From contig NC_089435.1 in NCBI RefSeq assembly GCF_026210795.1, positions 1,302,001 through 1,366,000 on the forward strand: a stretch of DNA of 64,000 nt, written 5' to 3'. Below, in pieces: positions 21,598 to 33,523 of the stretch; position 1 is the stretch's first letter; each line of letters opens with the position of its first letter. Made by a program: the position numbers and the translations under genes. Origin of the DNA: Rhizophagus irregularis. Its lineage: Eukaryota; Glomeromycota; Glomeromycetes; Glomerales; Glomeraceae. The notes below the pieces were generated by a model. The model saw only the letters and a program-made list of their open reading frames with translations, was not told where the DNA came from and did no database searches.

Positions 21598-23064
21598 CTA
21601 AGTATATTTTTTTCTCCCAATATCAAACTTTTTAATTATACCTTTTGCCTTATATTCTTGTAAAAATACATTTAATCTTTTCCGTAGCTTTACATACTGT
21701 TGTAGTTGCTGACTTCTCCTTATGAAAAAATAGCCTATATTTAAATGTAATAACATAGGATTTCTATCATTCCAATTATCAAGAAATAATTTTAAATATT
21801 TCAAATTAAGATACAAAACCTTAAATTCAGTAGAAAATTTGAACTTAAATAAACTAATCGGTGAAAATTTCAATACTTCAAATAATTTATTCCATTTAAT
21901 AGTATGATCAATAATTTCCAAACTAATTAAAGATTGACAGTTAATTAATAAATTCTTGAATTCTGTAATATTCTCTTTATACAATGTTAACTCAAGAAAT
22001 TTAAGATTTGGACATTTTTGATAAATTTTCTGGATAAGTTTTCCATTATCATCAGGATTATATTGATGATATTGATAAATAATAGAGATTTCAATGAGAT
22101 TTCCTTTTGTACTATCAATTATATTTTTACAAATATTTGCTGGAACATCTACTACTTTTAAAGATTTTAAAGATTTTAAAAGAGGAAAAGTTCCTTTTAC
22201 TAAATAATTCAAATATATTCTATCAGTAAAATTTATTATTTCTAGACTTACTAAATTTATTAAATATGAAAAAAATTTTGGGACAGGAATCCAACTTATT
22301 TTCAAATATTGGACAGTATCTGCACATTTTATTATTGATTCTTCAAGTGTTTTGCAAAATAGTTCATCCCTCGGCATTTTTGAGTTGAGGTTGAGACTGA
22401 TTCTTTTTAGGTTTTTTTGAACTTTAATTAATCTATTAATTCCATGATTACTGATATTGTCGTACTTATAATTAAATATCAATTGTTTAATTGATGTATT
22501 CATTATAGCCAATTTTTCCAAAATATTGCTATTGGTATAATCACAATCAAGATATTCAAGTTTTGAAAAGCAATGTTCAGAACCTGAAATATGACACAAG
22601 TTTATTTTTGGGATAGAAAGAGAAACAAATTTTGTTTCACTATTAATAAACAATTTCATTATTTCATTTCCTATAATAGATTTTTTAGACATTTCAAAAT
22701 TTTTTGCAAAAACATTTTCCATTATATTTTCCAGGACATATAAATTTAAATGCCTCCAAAAACTAATATAATTAAATAAAGGTCGTTGATATATTTCTTT
22801 AAAAAGATCAATTCCTTGATACTTCAAATTATTTCTTGATTCTTCTGATAAATGTGAAAGTATTACATTAAATAGAATATTGCATACTTTATAGGATATG
22901 TAACCTTTCTTATTAGAAGGATTCTGCCATAAAATTGGCACTGTCAATCTACACCAAGTTCTATTGATTAAAAGACATGAATATAAAGATTTTGTATCGT
23001 CTTGTAATTCTTTCAATATTAGTACAATTATGTCATTGCATAGCCATAACATTTTTTCTGACAT
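21598..23064 (-). CDS. F-box protein, long subfamily (488 aa)
   Basis: F-box at residues 5-48 (MLWLCNDIIVLILKELQDD, then LINRTWCRLTVPILWQNP) and a leucine-rich region to the end. It is the closest relative of the 6252-7697 gene. The ATG at 23064 gives an extra MSEK; a second ATG at 23052 aligns better with the paralogue start, so either may be used. Shared motifs: EESRNNLKYQGIDLF, KKSIIGNEIMKLFINSETKF, CPNLKFLELTLY, LLINCQSLISLEI. Predicted SCF substrate adaptor, substrate unknown. It heads a minus-strand cluster of F-box genes and relics reaching to 28.1 kb. Confidence 0.9.
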   Translation of the reverse strand: MSEKMLWLCNDIIVLILKELQDDTKSLYSCLLINRTWCRLTVPILWQNPSNKKGYISYKVCNILFNVILSHLSEESRNNLKYQGIDLFKEIYQRPLFNYISFWRHLNLYVLENIMENVFAKNFEMSKKSIIGNEIMKLFINSETKFVSLSIPKINLCHISGSEHCFSKLEYLDCDYTNSNILEKLAIMNTSIKQLIFNYKYDNISNHGINRLIKVQKNLKRISLNLNSKMPRDELFCKTLEESIIKCADTVQYLKISWIPVPKFFSYLINLVSLEIINFTDRIYLNYLVKGTFPLLKSLKSLKVVDVPANICKNIIDSTKGNLIEISIIYQYHQYNPDDNGKLIQKIYQKCPNLKFLELTLYKENITEFKNLLINCQSLISLEIIDHTIKWNKLFEVLKFSPISLFKFKFSTEFKVLYLNLKYLKLFLDNWNDRNPMLLHLNIGYFFIRRSQQLQQYVKLRKRLNVFLQEYKAKGIIKKFDIGRKKYT

Positions 23065-23182
23065 TTTTTTTTCAAAGGAAAGAAAATGACGGATGGCGTA
23101 AAAAATGTGTACGACTATTAATTATTTACTTATTAATAAGGATCTGATTTGATTTAGACAAATTAAGTAAGGCCGTATGTAC
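23065..23182 (-). promoter_or_regulatory. Shared F-box upstream block
   Basis: Same word order as upstream of the 6252-7697 gene: AAAGGAAAGAAAA, TGACGGATGGCGTAAAA, GTACGACTAT, AAGGATCTGATTTGAT, ACAAATTAAGTAA. Confidence 0.5.
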
Positions 23183-23521
23183 AATTTATTTGGTACTTCT
23201 CGGGGACTTGCTTTTTTGGTTAGTCAAAATCCTATTTGTCACACAATTATTGTTTCATGTGATCACGTGTTGGGCGATGTTTTATTAGTGAAATCTATTT
23301 ATAGAAGCGGGAAGCGGGATGAAAAAGAAATATACCGTGATTACCGTCATGCATATTTTATAACTGTTTTCCGGTTTTTTATAATACTGTACTAGTAAAT
23401 GAAAAATTCAAATATAAAATTATTAAGATTACGCTACTATTTAAACGTCATATGATAATACCCAAGATATAGTAAATAATTTATTTAATATATACAACTT
23501 CTTGTTAAATACAAATAAATT

Positions 23522-23659
<138 letters not shown>

Positions 23660-23685
23660 TAATTTACACCAATGTAGCCTAATCC

Positions 23686-24900
23686 TTAATGATAATAATA
23701 ATATGAATATCTATGACGATTTAACCTACAAAAGGTAATTTTAGGTAAACCTGTCACGTTAGCATTGTATGCGCCTATCATGTCAATTTTTTTTTCATAA
23801 AAAATCTTTATTCCTTCCAAATATCGACAATTACTAAGAATTAATTTTATTGTTTCTGCACAATCTCTTTTAACTTTAGTAGAAAGTTTTATAAGGTTTG
23901 GGCAGAATTTAATTATTGCCAAATTTAATGAATTATCATTACCTTTAACGTATAATTCTTTTAAATTTTTTCCATTATTTTCCAAGAATTTTATTAATAA
24001 TTCGTTCCTTGGACATTCTTGTTTAAATTCTAAAACTTGTAATTGTGGAAAAATAGCATATTGTAATTTATTAAAATCTTCATAATGCTTATTAAATGAT
24101 GTTAATGTAAGGATTTGTAAATTTGTGAATCTAGCGATGAATGATAATGACATGTTGTAAATCCATCTTCCTTTATAAATATTTAATGTAATCAAATTAT
24201 TAGGAACATTTGCTATCAAAGCAAATATACTTGCAAATTTTACGCAAATATCAGATTGCATAATAAACAAGTGTTTTAAATTTCGTTGAACAGAAATTAA
24301 TTCTTCTAATCCATTTGAAATAAATTCGTTAAATTTTATTCTTAGCGTTTGTAGGTTGTAACATATTTGAGACAAATGATAGAAAAGTTTAGGACTAATA
24401 TTAGAATAACAGGTTAATTCTGAGAGATACTTTAAACAATCTTTTGCTCCGTGATATGATGTAAAAAGTGTAGTGTTGAATGAAGTCATAATTTCTACTT
24501 TTCTTAAAGAAGTAATTTGTCCCATAAGGAATTTATATATTTCCTTCATCATTATAACTTTACTATCTTTTAAATGTTGATGAGTAATATGTCGTTTTGT
24601 AAGAAATTTCTCAACCTTGCAATTAATTTCATAAACTGATAAAAATTTACAAAATGAAGCATAATTAAAAGCTGGAGGATTCGAAGTTAGAATGGTAATT
24701 CCATTCTTACACAAGATTTCTTTTGATTCATCCGGGAAGAAAGCAATTAAAGCGCTAAGATTTCTAATTTCTCTCCAGTAAATCCTGACAGAAATTTTAC
24801 ACCAAAGTCGATTTATTAATAAACATGAGCGTAAATTAACTTTATCTTCATTTAAATATTCAACAATTTCATTAATACAATCACCAGTAAGTTGCGACAT
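23686..24900 (-). CDS. F-box protein, short subfamily (404 aa)
   Basis: F-box at residues 1-45 (MSQLTGDCINEIVEYLNEDK, then SCLLINRLWCKISVRIYWRE), then a leucine-rich array (FTNLQILTLTSFNKHYED, FPQLQVLEFKQECPRNELL, CPNLIKLSTKV). Together with 26808-28052 it forms a separate subfamily: both have IYWxEIRN, LxACLP/FFPxESKEIL, FLENNGKNLK and a shorter length than the ~485-aa group. Predicted role: SCF ubiquitin-ligase adaptor with unknown target. The C-terminus ends in a Tyr/His-rich tail (HRYSYYYYH) that its relative lacks, likely from drift at the microsatellite side. A GGCGTA word lies 79 nt upstream. Confidence 0.88.
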   Translation of the reverse strand: MSQLTGDCINEIVEYLNEDKVNLRSCLLINRLWCKISVRIYWREIRNLSALIAFFPDESKEILCKNGITILTSNPPAFNYASFCKFLSVYEINCKVEKFLTKRHITHQHLKDSKVIMMKEIYKFLMGQITSLRKVEIMTSFNTTLFTSYHGAKDCLKYLSELTCYSNISPKLFYHLSQICYNLQTLRIKFNEFISNGLEELISVQRNLKHLFIMQSDICVKFASIFALIANVPNNLITLNIYKGRWIYNMSLSFIARFTNLQILTLTSFNKHYEDFNKLQYAIFPQLQVLEFKQECPRNELLIKFLENNGKNLKELYVKGNDNSLNLAIIKFCPNLIKLSTKVKRDCAETIKLILSNCRYLEGIKIFYEKKIDMIGAYNANVTGLPKITFCRLNRHRYSYYYYH

Positions 24901-25577
24901 TTTGAATAAAACTTAACAGTATAACGGGAAAAAATGAGACAAGAATTAAAATCTCATTATGTGTTACATTAGGTTCATGGCGTATTAATTTATTTATGAA
25001 GTTGTGTAACATTTTAAAATGAGGTAGAAGGATTTTCCTAATCGTTTTTGATTGGTACATCTTATCACATGATTTTAATATTATATGACTCCGGTCGTTA
25101 ATTTTAATCATTTCAATTATATACATTTACCGAAGTTGTACACCAAATAAAAATTTTCTTCTCATCACCCGACTACTAACTCATTTATGTTGGTAAATTA
25201 TTATTCCTAAATTCGTTCGTTTATTAATTTATGCAAATTTAAATTTTGGCTCATGGAATTTGTCAATTAATAAATATTTTATCTGAAATCCTACTAATCA
25301 CAAATAAAAAACGAGTGCATATATATTTAACTTATAAACGTTTATTAATTTTAATATCTATTAATTTTGGTACATCAGACTTGATAATGTACGGTATTGA
25401 TACGAAAAAAAGTTGTCGTTCATATGATTTAAATAAAAGGAGGAAAAAATGCATTTTCTTATCAATTGCTTTCTATTTACCATCCTCATAAAAAAAAAAT
25501 TTTCTGCTAATTAATAATTTTCTTTATAGATTTAAAAATATATATAATTAGTATCATTATGGTTGCGTTAATTTTCG
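24901..25577. other. Intergenic
   Basis: Holds the upstream region of the preceding F-box gene; open frames at 24881-25126 and 25246-25491 have no recognisable content. Confidence 0.4.
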
Positions 25578-25672
25578 ATTAAGGATGGGTAATCGATCCT
25601 ACCGGTCCTACTCGGTCCTGGACCGGTCGGTCCCGGTCTTGCATTTTTTTGTGGCGCAGTAGGTACTGCATA
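25578..25672. other. GC-rich island, possible hAT end
   Basis: AAGGATGGGTAATCGATCC resembles the hAT terminal word (CAGGGATGGGCAA). Repeated ACCGGTCC/GGACCGGT words follow. Far more GC-rich than its surroundings. No matching second end was found. Confidence 0.25.
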
Positions 25673-25705
25673 TCGGTCTTCATATAATAAATGATTTTTA
25701 TATTA

Positions 25706-25880
25706 CAACTGATTTCAAAAAGGTCGGAACGCTTAGCAAATTTTCAAGAACTCGGAAATTTTCTGTAAATCTTGATATAAAATAAAAATTATACGCTAAT
25801 TTTGGGAGAATGGTGGCTTTACCGAATACTTCCGAGTTCTTTAAAATTTGCTAAGTGTCCCTACATTATGAAATCAGCCG
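25706..25880. mobile_element. Mariner-type MITE, ~175 bp
   Basis: Imperfect inverted repeats of about 50 bp (CAACTGATTTC at the left, GAAATCAGCCG at the right; inner parts GCTTAGCAAATTTT and AAAATTTGCTAAG) are flanked by TA on both sides. Long TIR and TA duplication fit a Tc1/mariner non-autonomous element. Confidence 0.65.
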
Positions 25881-25919
25881 TAATTCAAATAATTAATATA
25901 TTCCCGAATCTGAAAATTC

Positions 25920-26215
25920 ACTATTTATTTAAGAGGTAAAAATACATTAATAAAGTGACTCTAATCTGAGTAATCTCTTGATTCTTTTGCTAAATGTGAA
26001 AGTACTACACATGCATTATCGGCTATGTTATGTTGCTTATTAAAAGAGTTCTTCCATAAAATTGGCACTGCCGTTTCGCACCAAGTTCTATTGACTAAAA
26101 AGACATGGATATAAAGATTTAACATCGTTTCGCAATTCTTCCAATATTAGTATATTATGTCATTGTGTACGTAGTCTTCTGACACTTTTTCTGACGTTTT
26201 TTCTGACTTTTTTAA
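25920..26215 (-). pseudogene. F-box gene relic
   Basis: Minus strand reads HVFLVNRTWCETAVPILWKN, then NKQHNIADNACVVLSHLAKE and SRDYSD before a stop. This is the N-terminal third of a long-subfamily F-box gene. The plus strand just before it (25936-25975) matches the leucine-rich part of the 6252-7697 gene, so the middle was deleted. Frames before HVF are shifted. Confidence 0.7.
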
Positions 26216-26534
26216 AAGGAAAGAAAATTGACAAACAGCGTAGAATGTGAAATTATTAAACTATTTATTAATAAGGATCCGATTCGATTAAGGCAAATTA
26301 AGATTTACGTTTTATATTTTTGATCTCATTACGTATTTGCGGCCTTACTAGCCTTACTAGCGCTTATTATGTGATTTCTATACTTTATACGAACATTTTC
26401 AATAAATTAGTAACAGTTTACTTTTATGAAATAGTTCAAATACAATTTAAAATTAATCCTTTCTCTTCACGAATTAAATCCATTAGTCGGTATGTGAATT
26501 TTATTACATCTGTAATTACAATTGTATTTTTTTT

Positions 26535-26730
26535 TAAAAAAAAAAGATTATAAAGATTCGACATCTTCTCGCAATTCTTCCAATACTACTATATCCTGAC
26601 ATTTTTTCTGACATTTTTTCAAGGAAAGAAAATTGGCTTATAGGACGGATGGCTTAAAATGTGTATGACTAATCAATTTTTTTATTATGATTTGATTTAA
26701 GACAAACTAAGTAAAGTCTAATTTAATACA
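26535..26730 (-). pseudogene. F-box N-terminus and promoter relic
   Basis: Minus strand reads DIVVLEELREDVESL (compare NDIIILILEELQDDVKSL), then stops. Upstream it keeps the shared block (GGAAAGAAAATTG, GACGGATGGCTTAAAA, GTATGACTA). Confidence 0.6.
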
Positions 26731-26807
26731 GTTATAATTTTATTATATACAGTATATAGTTTAAGCTATCTGCTATGTGATCTACATAATGATATTTACT
26801 AGCGTTT

Positions 26808-28052
26808 TCAAAGAAATTTTCGTTTACGGTGTATAATATCGAATTCGAATGCACCGCGTATTTTGCAAAAGGAAATATGAGGTAAGTATTCAGGTAAATA
26901 ATTCTTAGTTAAACCTTTCGTAATGACAGTAATATTATTTTTCGTAAATATTGATTTTTCATAATAAACATCAATATACTTTAAGTATTGAAAACTATTA
27001 ATAAACAATTTTAATATTGGTTCAATATCATACATAATTTTGGTAGCAATATAATTAAGATTTGGACAAAGATCTATCACTGCTAAATTTAATGTGTGGC
27101 CATTCCGTTGGACATGGAATCTTTTTAGATTTTTGCCATTGTTTTCCAAGAACTTTATCAATAAGTCGTCCTCTGGACATTCAAATTTGAATTCCAAGGT
27201 TTGTAGTTGTGGAAAAATAGCATGTTGTAATTCTTCAAAAAAACCTTTAATATAAAATGTTAATGTAAGACTTTGTAAATTTATGAGACTAGGAATACAT
27301 GTTAATAGCACTTGAGGAAATCCTCTCCTCCCATAAATATCTATTGAAATCAAATTATTAGGGATAACTTCTGCTAAGGTTTCTATTCCTCTCAATTCTG
27401 TACTATAACCATCTCGAATTAATTGCAAATGTTTTAAATTTTGTTGAGCGGAAATTAAATCTGACAATCCATTCGATACAGAAGTTATGATTATTATTTC
27501 TAACGATCGTATATTATGACATATTTGAGATAACTGATGAAAAAATGCTGGATTATAATTCGAATAAACTTGTAATTCTGAAATATTCTTTAAACAGTCT
27601 CTCGCTCCGGGGTATGAGGTAAAAAGTGGGGTTTCAATTGATCGAACCAAAGTTTTTAATGTTTTTAAAGAATATATTTGGCTCATAAGAAGTTTAAATA
27701 TTTCTTGTGAAACTATAACTTTACTATCACTTATATTTTGAACCATCTGTTTTTTAAGAAATCGCTCAATATTGCAAATAATTACACCCAATGATAAAGA
27801 TTTACAAAATGACACATAATTAAACAGGGGATTTGAAGTTGGAATTAAAATTCCATTATTATTTAAGATTTCTTTTGATTCATTCGGAAGACAAGCGATC
27901 AAAGTTTTATAATTTCTAATTTCTTCCCAGTAAATCCTAACGGTTGCTTTACACCAATATCGATTTACTAATAAGCATGAAATTAAAGTTCGACTATCAT
28001 TTGTAAAATATTCAAGAATTTGGTTCATACAATCAATAGGAAGTTGTACCAT
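26808..28052 (-). CDS. F-box protein, short subfamily (414 aa)
   Basis: The frame is open from 28091, but the ATG at 28052 (MVQLPIDCMNQILEYF) aligns with the start of the 23686-24900 paralogue (MSQLTGDCINEIVEYL), so it is chosen; the 13 residues before it are unconserved. F-box residues 1-45 (SCLLVNRYWCKATVRIYWEE), then leucine-rich repeats (LINLQSLTLTFYIKGF, FPQLQTLEFKFECPEDDLL, FLENNGKNLKRFHV, CPNLNYIATKI). Predicted SCF adaptor; target unknown. Unlike the other F-box genes it lacks a clear GGCGTA word upstream; a degenerate TGGTGTAAC is near 28150. Confidence 0.88.
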   Translation of the reverse strand: MVQLPIDCMNQILEYFTNDSRTLISCLLVNRYWCKATVRIYWEEIRNYKTLIACLPNESKEILNNNGILIPTSNPLFNYVSFCKSLSLGVIICNIERFLKKQMVQNISDSKVIVSQEIFKLLMSQIYSLKTLKTLVRSIETPLFTSYPGARDCLKNISELQVYSNYNPAFFHQLSQICHNIRSLEIIIITSVSNGLSDLISAQQNLKHLQLIRDGYSTELRGIETLAEVIPNNLISIDIYGRRGFPQVLLTCIPSLINLQSLTLTFYIKGFFEELQHAIFPQLQTLEFKFECPEDDLLIKFLENNGKNLKRFHVQRNGHTLNLAVIDLCPNLNYIATKIMYDIEPILKLFINSFQYLKYIDVYYEKSIFTKNNITVITKGLTKNYLPEYLPHISFCKIRGAFEFDIIHRKRKFL

Positions 28053-29959
28053 TTTTAAATAAAATGTATAAAATTTATAAAATATTTGCAATGTAATGAA
28101 TGAGAAAAATGAGAAATAATTTGTACGGTATTTAAATAATTTCTAATGGTGTAACTAAATATTGTAACTGTGGCTGTCAATCAAACGTTTTACTTGGTTG
28201 AACGACTTAAAACTTGATTTCAATTATTTTAACATTGTACAAATTTTTTAAATAAATACAATCAATATCCTTACACCTTTGTTTCATATTGTTGTTATAA
28301 CCTTGTTACTATTATCGCCATTGTTACCATTTCCACCATTTCCTTTTTATGAGACATAAAATATATAACAAGTTAAACCCGAAAGCAGTTTCAGAAAATG
28401 AATCATTTAATTTTAATTTATCTATTTTTTATATAAAATTTTTTGAACAATTCCTGGGCTTGTTGAACATTTTTGGTCTCTAGTAGTGCCTATTATGTCT
28501 TTATCCGAAAAATAATAATAATAAATAAGAAAAAATTTGATTGGTTGTTTAATGAGATACCAGATATGGTTATTGATCCACATAACGTACATTGACCACA
28601 TAACGGGTAATATTATTGTACATCATTTTGAAACTTGATTCCAAATTTAAATAACTCATTATCAAATTTATTTGTTGTCTAAAAAAAGAAAGTAGTTCTG
28701 CATGGGAATTTGGATTAGATAAACAAAATCGGAATTTGATTTGGTCTACCAAACCCAATAAGGAGGTATTGACTATTGAAAAATTAGAAAATCAGATAAT
28801 TTGTTATGTCATTTGTCGAAAAATCCGGTTTCATAATTCCGGTTCTCTGTTTACAATTTCTTATTTTATCGAATTTTTGACGTAGTGGTTCGTTCCCGGA
28901 TAAAACCTATATGAAATTATGGCGTGAAAAAATTATTATAATATATTATTATTTCAAAAGTTTGTATTAATTCTGGTAGTTCCAACCTAAATTAACCGTA
29001 GATACCAGATAATACCGAATAAAACCGCTACGGGCCGAAACTAATTTTGACGATTATGTTTAGTGAATTAAGAATTTATCCAGCAGGACGTCATAATGCG
29101 AAAAATCTTAGATTTTTAGAGGAAATATTAAATCAAAATATATACATATGTATCAAACAGGAACTTGATTCTGACTAAGAGACTAAGAGAGATCGAAAAA
29201 AGTTTTTGACATTTTTTATGAGGTGAAAATTTTTAGCAAATGATTTTTTACGCAGTTACTTCGTTTAATTTTTATATTGCTAATGTTTACAATAACGGTC
29301 AAGTAAGAAAAAAAAAAAAAAATTTTTTCAAAAAGAGTTTGTACATTTATGGTATAATATGAATTTAAAGAAAATAAAGATATTATTATCTAAATCCGTA
29401 ACCACTTGAAAATGTTTTAGGGTATATTATACGTAAAACATAAGTTTAGATTTTAATTTTTCTTATGTAAATTCAGAAAAATAAAGCACCAAGAAATGGA
29501 AGACCGCCGAAGACCATATCCTAATAAATATCGGTACAACTCCATAATCCAAAAGCACTAATGATGATGGGTTTACTTCAAAAAGTTTGTTACAAAAATG
29601 CGAAAAATTATTATATTCATAAGCGCTAAGAAAATCTTGGCCTAGTTTAATCGTTTCTGTTTTTCGGAAACTGTTTCATGAGAGATTTTTTTTTTACATG
29701 TTATAATTGTACTCTGCCCAGCGGCTTTAAAACTTTGTAATTATAAAACATGGGAGAAAATTAGTAACTTTCTTTACTATCACTGATCATAAAATGAGGT
29801 CCTAAATTATACCACGGATCCCGTGACTTTTTTATTTGATTTAGAAGAGTCTATTGAAAGTTAAAATCATATATATTAATCCTCGTTATTACCGACTTTA
29901 AGTCATGTTTAAAAAATAAATAAAATAAATATACTTTAAAATACAACTGTAAATGATAA
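28053..29959. other. Long intergenic region, no gene seen
   Basis: AT-rich with a few less AT-biased patches (28.8-29.1 kb). No repeat, RNA gene or domain recognised. Confidence 0.4.
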
Positions 29960-31443
29960 TTATCTTATAATTTGAAATACTTCATATTCTTCCATAAAAA
30001 ATATATCGGTAATTTCTCTGATTTTTTTTTTGTAATCCCATTTAACACATTTACCACTGGTTCCATGTATTTTAAGATCACCATACGCACCGAATGATGG
30101 ACCAAAAGCATTATTATTAAGTATAGCACATTCTTCATTTTCTATGCGACTTAAAATATAACTTTCAAAGTTATGACTATTCTTAATAGAAAATATAAAA
30201 CTCTCTTTAGTAATACCATAAGATTTATCAGATTTCCATTCAATTGGATTATATCCACCAAGAATTTCTTTACTATTTTTCACTTTAATTATTGTCACAG
30301 TGTGAGATTGATTATCACATGTTTCATGAAATTTATTAGCTGTAAATCCATCACGAGTTCCACGAACTAACAATTGAAAGTTGTATATATTTTTTGTCTC
30401 ATCCGAATTTTCTAATCTATCGATCCATTTTGAGATTAATTCAGCATGTTGAAATGTAATGATTTTAGAATCAATATTAATTTTCTTAATAGTAATACGA
30501 GGTTTTGATGTTTTAATTGATTGGTTATCGGGATTCAAAAAATATTTTAATAATTTTTTATATAATTCTTTTGGTAAAACTTTTCTATAAGGTAACACTT
30601 TATCTGAAAATTCTTTAGAAGTTAAATCATAGAATCGAATATGCGGAACGCAACGTTGTAAACTATTTTTCAAAGCATTAAAATCTTCTTTTGAAAAATT
30701 TATAGGATCAGAAGGAAGTCCTGGATTTTGAGAAAGTCCCCATCTAAGCACACCTTCCCATACTTGAATTTGGTTCATTTTAAGATTATCACTTTGAATG
30801 AGTGAAACCAAAAGTTTTTCTGAAATTGAAGAGAAATTTAGAGATTTAAATATCTTATCTGGTTCTTTTGACGTTAAATCAGTACAAAATTTTCGAAGTT
30901 CCAATAAATAATCATTCTCAAAACTTGTTTTACATATCAAATCAAAATTTTGCTCCATCCAATTTGCCTTAGTTTCAATCAAAAAAAATTGTAAATAAGT
31001 GATTAATTCTTGGAGACCAAGTTTACTTCCAGCAACTAATATTTTGATTATATCCGAAGTATCATATTTCTCCAAAGAAATTTTTCCACTATAAATATAT
31101 CTAAAATAATAAGCGTAAAACTTAAATATTTTTTATGACCAATATTTCAAAATTTTAAATTTAATTCTTATCTCTTTAATCCTTACCTTAATATTATTTG
31201 AAAAATTTCAGGTAAAATATTTGGTAATTTTATATGTATCAAAGTTCCATCATTTTTCTTTTTATTGGTTGATAAAATTCTTCTTAAATAAGTAGAACGA
31301 TAATGTAAGATAACCATATGAGCACGAAATATCTTTATATAAGGATCATTACCAACTTCAATAGTAACATCATAATATTCTTCATCATTTAAAATATCAA
31401 GTAAATTTTGTGATAATTTCGTTAAAAATTTATTATTATTCAT
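29960..31443 (-). CDS. BTB-BACK-TLDc protein (465 aa, two exons)
   Basis: Exon 1 31443-31187, intron 31186-31101 (GTAAGG...TTTTAG, 86 nt), exon 2 31100-29960; the joint codon (AG|A) gives IILRYIYSGKISLEKYD. BTB domain residues ~1-115 (LSQNLLDILNDEEYYDVTIE, FRAHMVILHYRSTYLRRIL, YIYSGKISL), BACK-like helices ~120-260 (VWEGVLRWGLSQNPGLPSDP), TLDc domain ~300-465 (LLVRGTRDGFTANKFHETCD, LGGYNPIEW, FGPSFGAYGDLKIHG, FFMEEYEVFQI). BTB-BACK proteins recruit Cullin-3 ubiquitin ligase; TLDc domains bind V-ATPase in other eukaryotes. This combination is a large family in Rhizophagus. The ATG at 31443 is preferred over the upstream in-frame ATG at 31488 because family members begin just before KLSQN. Confidence 0.9.
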
Positions 31444-31814
31444 GATTTGATAAAATTTAAAAAAAAAGAAATGAAAAAGTATTAACACAATATTGTTGAA
31501 ATTTAGTATTATAATTTCCGCTGCAGCTTGTTGATCATTTTACTAATTTATGCCCCAGTTTCCGATTGGTTTTCCTTATTCTGCTTTCTTATTTGTCTAT
31601 TCTGCAGATTAGACGTAACAGTGACGTAACTGCCGTAACAAAGTTACGTTAATAACGTCACTGTAGATTCTCACATAAAAATTTTATAATAATTTATATA
31701 ATATCGAGCTACGTCACGAGTTACAACCTTTCATTAACTTAATGTTGACAGTTTGTGTGTTACGAACTCCGCAGATCTTTAAGAATTTCACAAATGATTC
31801 GTCGTGCGTTAATC
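31444..31814. other. Upstream region of the BTB-TLDc gene
   Basis: Holds an imperfect palindromic stretch around GTAACAAAGTTACGTTAATAACG (31633-31656 region). No gene. Confidence 0.4.
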
Positions 31815-32178
31815 GAGCTTTTTTTATCAAGCTTTTTTTGGTTTTTTTTTTCAAACCGAAAAATTTTGTTTTTTCTCATTCTTTTCTCGTTTAGGTTTAA
31901 ATTTTTCCCAAACTGAAAAATTGTTTTTTAAATAATCACCATTGTTTCGGTCTTTTAAGACCGATTTTTTTTTATATTATTTTTTTTCGATCTTTTTTTT
32001 TAGACCGTATTGTTATTTTTTGGACCGAATTATTGTCCTTTTTTTTCAGAATTTTTTTTCAGTACTTATTTTTTTTTCGGATTCCTTTTTTTTCGGAAAT
32101 TTCCCTTTTTTTAAACCGGTTTCTTTCCCCCAAATTTTTTTTAAATTTTTTTTTCTTTTTCTTTCAATTTTTTTTTAT
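31815..32178. repeat. T-rich tract with CCGAAAAATT-like words
   Basis: Over 60 percent T with runs of 6-10 T broken by GACCG or TTCGG. The open frame 31942-32184 is Phe-rich translation of this tract and is rejected as a gene. Confidence 0.7.
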
Positions 32179-33523
32179 CATTAAATAAAGAAATAGAATA
32201 TTATATTTAATATATTTACAAAATCATTATTTTTTTAAAAAAAATCAATATAGCATATAGGAAAATTGACCGACGCTGATAGAAAGATAATTAAGATTTT
32301 TTTTTTCAATTAAATTGAGCGCTGGATAAATAGTTTGATTATCAAATTCATAAAAATCAAAAAAAAATTGAAATTTTTACAATATTATTCTATAATTAAT
32401 TAATTGAAGAAATTTTTGATTTAATAATTAGATTATTATAATCAAATCCATATCCGGAATTCTCTAGATAATTACCAGATTTTTGAATAAAGATTTTAAT
32501 TCAAATGGTTTATTTATATTAATGATTTGACTTTTTGAGTGTAGAATGAAATTCGGATTAATTAAGGAATTGTAAGGAATTGTGAAAAAATAATTATCAA
32601 TAAAAATTGATTGATTTTTTAGAAGTATTTTCGAAAAAACTTTAATATTTATATGAAAATACTGCAAATATTTTTATTAATTTATAATTATTTCTGATTA
32701 TTTATATTACGTCAATCTTAAACTTATAACCAACTTGGGAAAAATATTTGAACAATTAAATGTATTAAAATTTGTTCGTTTCATTTATTATTATTCTTTT
32801 AATACTTTTGATACTCATTTTACTTAAATTATTAATTTAACTAACTACATATAATTTAATACCTATTATTTTATTATTTTTGTTAACTAATTATTACCAT
32901 AACTAGAATATGCGATTTGCCAGGGGACTTCGTCCCCCAAACATAACATTTATAATTAAAAAAATTTTTTGATATAAATAAATTGAATTGTATGTAAAAT
33001 ATTACCAAATAATAAAATTTTATTATAATTAAACCTATAAAAAATCATGTTTTTAATAAGGTTTTATACAATTTTTTCTTAAAAATAATGTTTCTAATCT
33101 ATATAGGGATACGGAAAAATGCACAATTCCATATCACAAAAATGTATCATTTTGCATGATTTGACCATAATTTATGCCGAATTTATATTGATTTGATCAC
33201 AGAAATTACATAATTTAAGCATAGAATTTACACGATTTGGTTAATGAATTTACTGCTTAAATTACAATTATTAATATTAGTTGCATTTATATGAATTTGA
33301 TTTTAATAATATTTTACTAAATTATTAAATCAAATATAAAAATAAAAAAAATCCTTAGTATCATGTGATTATAATTAGCCAATAATATAAATTAATTCTT
33401 ATTATTTAAAATAATGACGTATCTTCTAGTAATAAAATAAAATAAAATAAATAAATAAAATAATGACGTAAGTTGTAATAAGTGTTTTAAAGTTAATACA
33501 GCTACAAAAAAATAAAATTTTAT
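32179..33523. other. Intergenic, no gene seen
   Basis: AT-rich; near 33.15-33.35 kb TTTAAGCATAGAATTTACAC-like words recall 1990-2100. Confidence 0.4.

Noticed and set aside
29960-31075. BTB-TLDc as two separate genes
   Set aside because: A clean 86-nt GT-AG intron joins them in frame through a conserved YIYSGKI segment.
31942-32184. 80-aa Phe-rich open frame
   Set aside because: Artefact of a T-rich tract.
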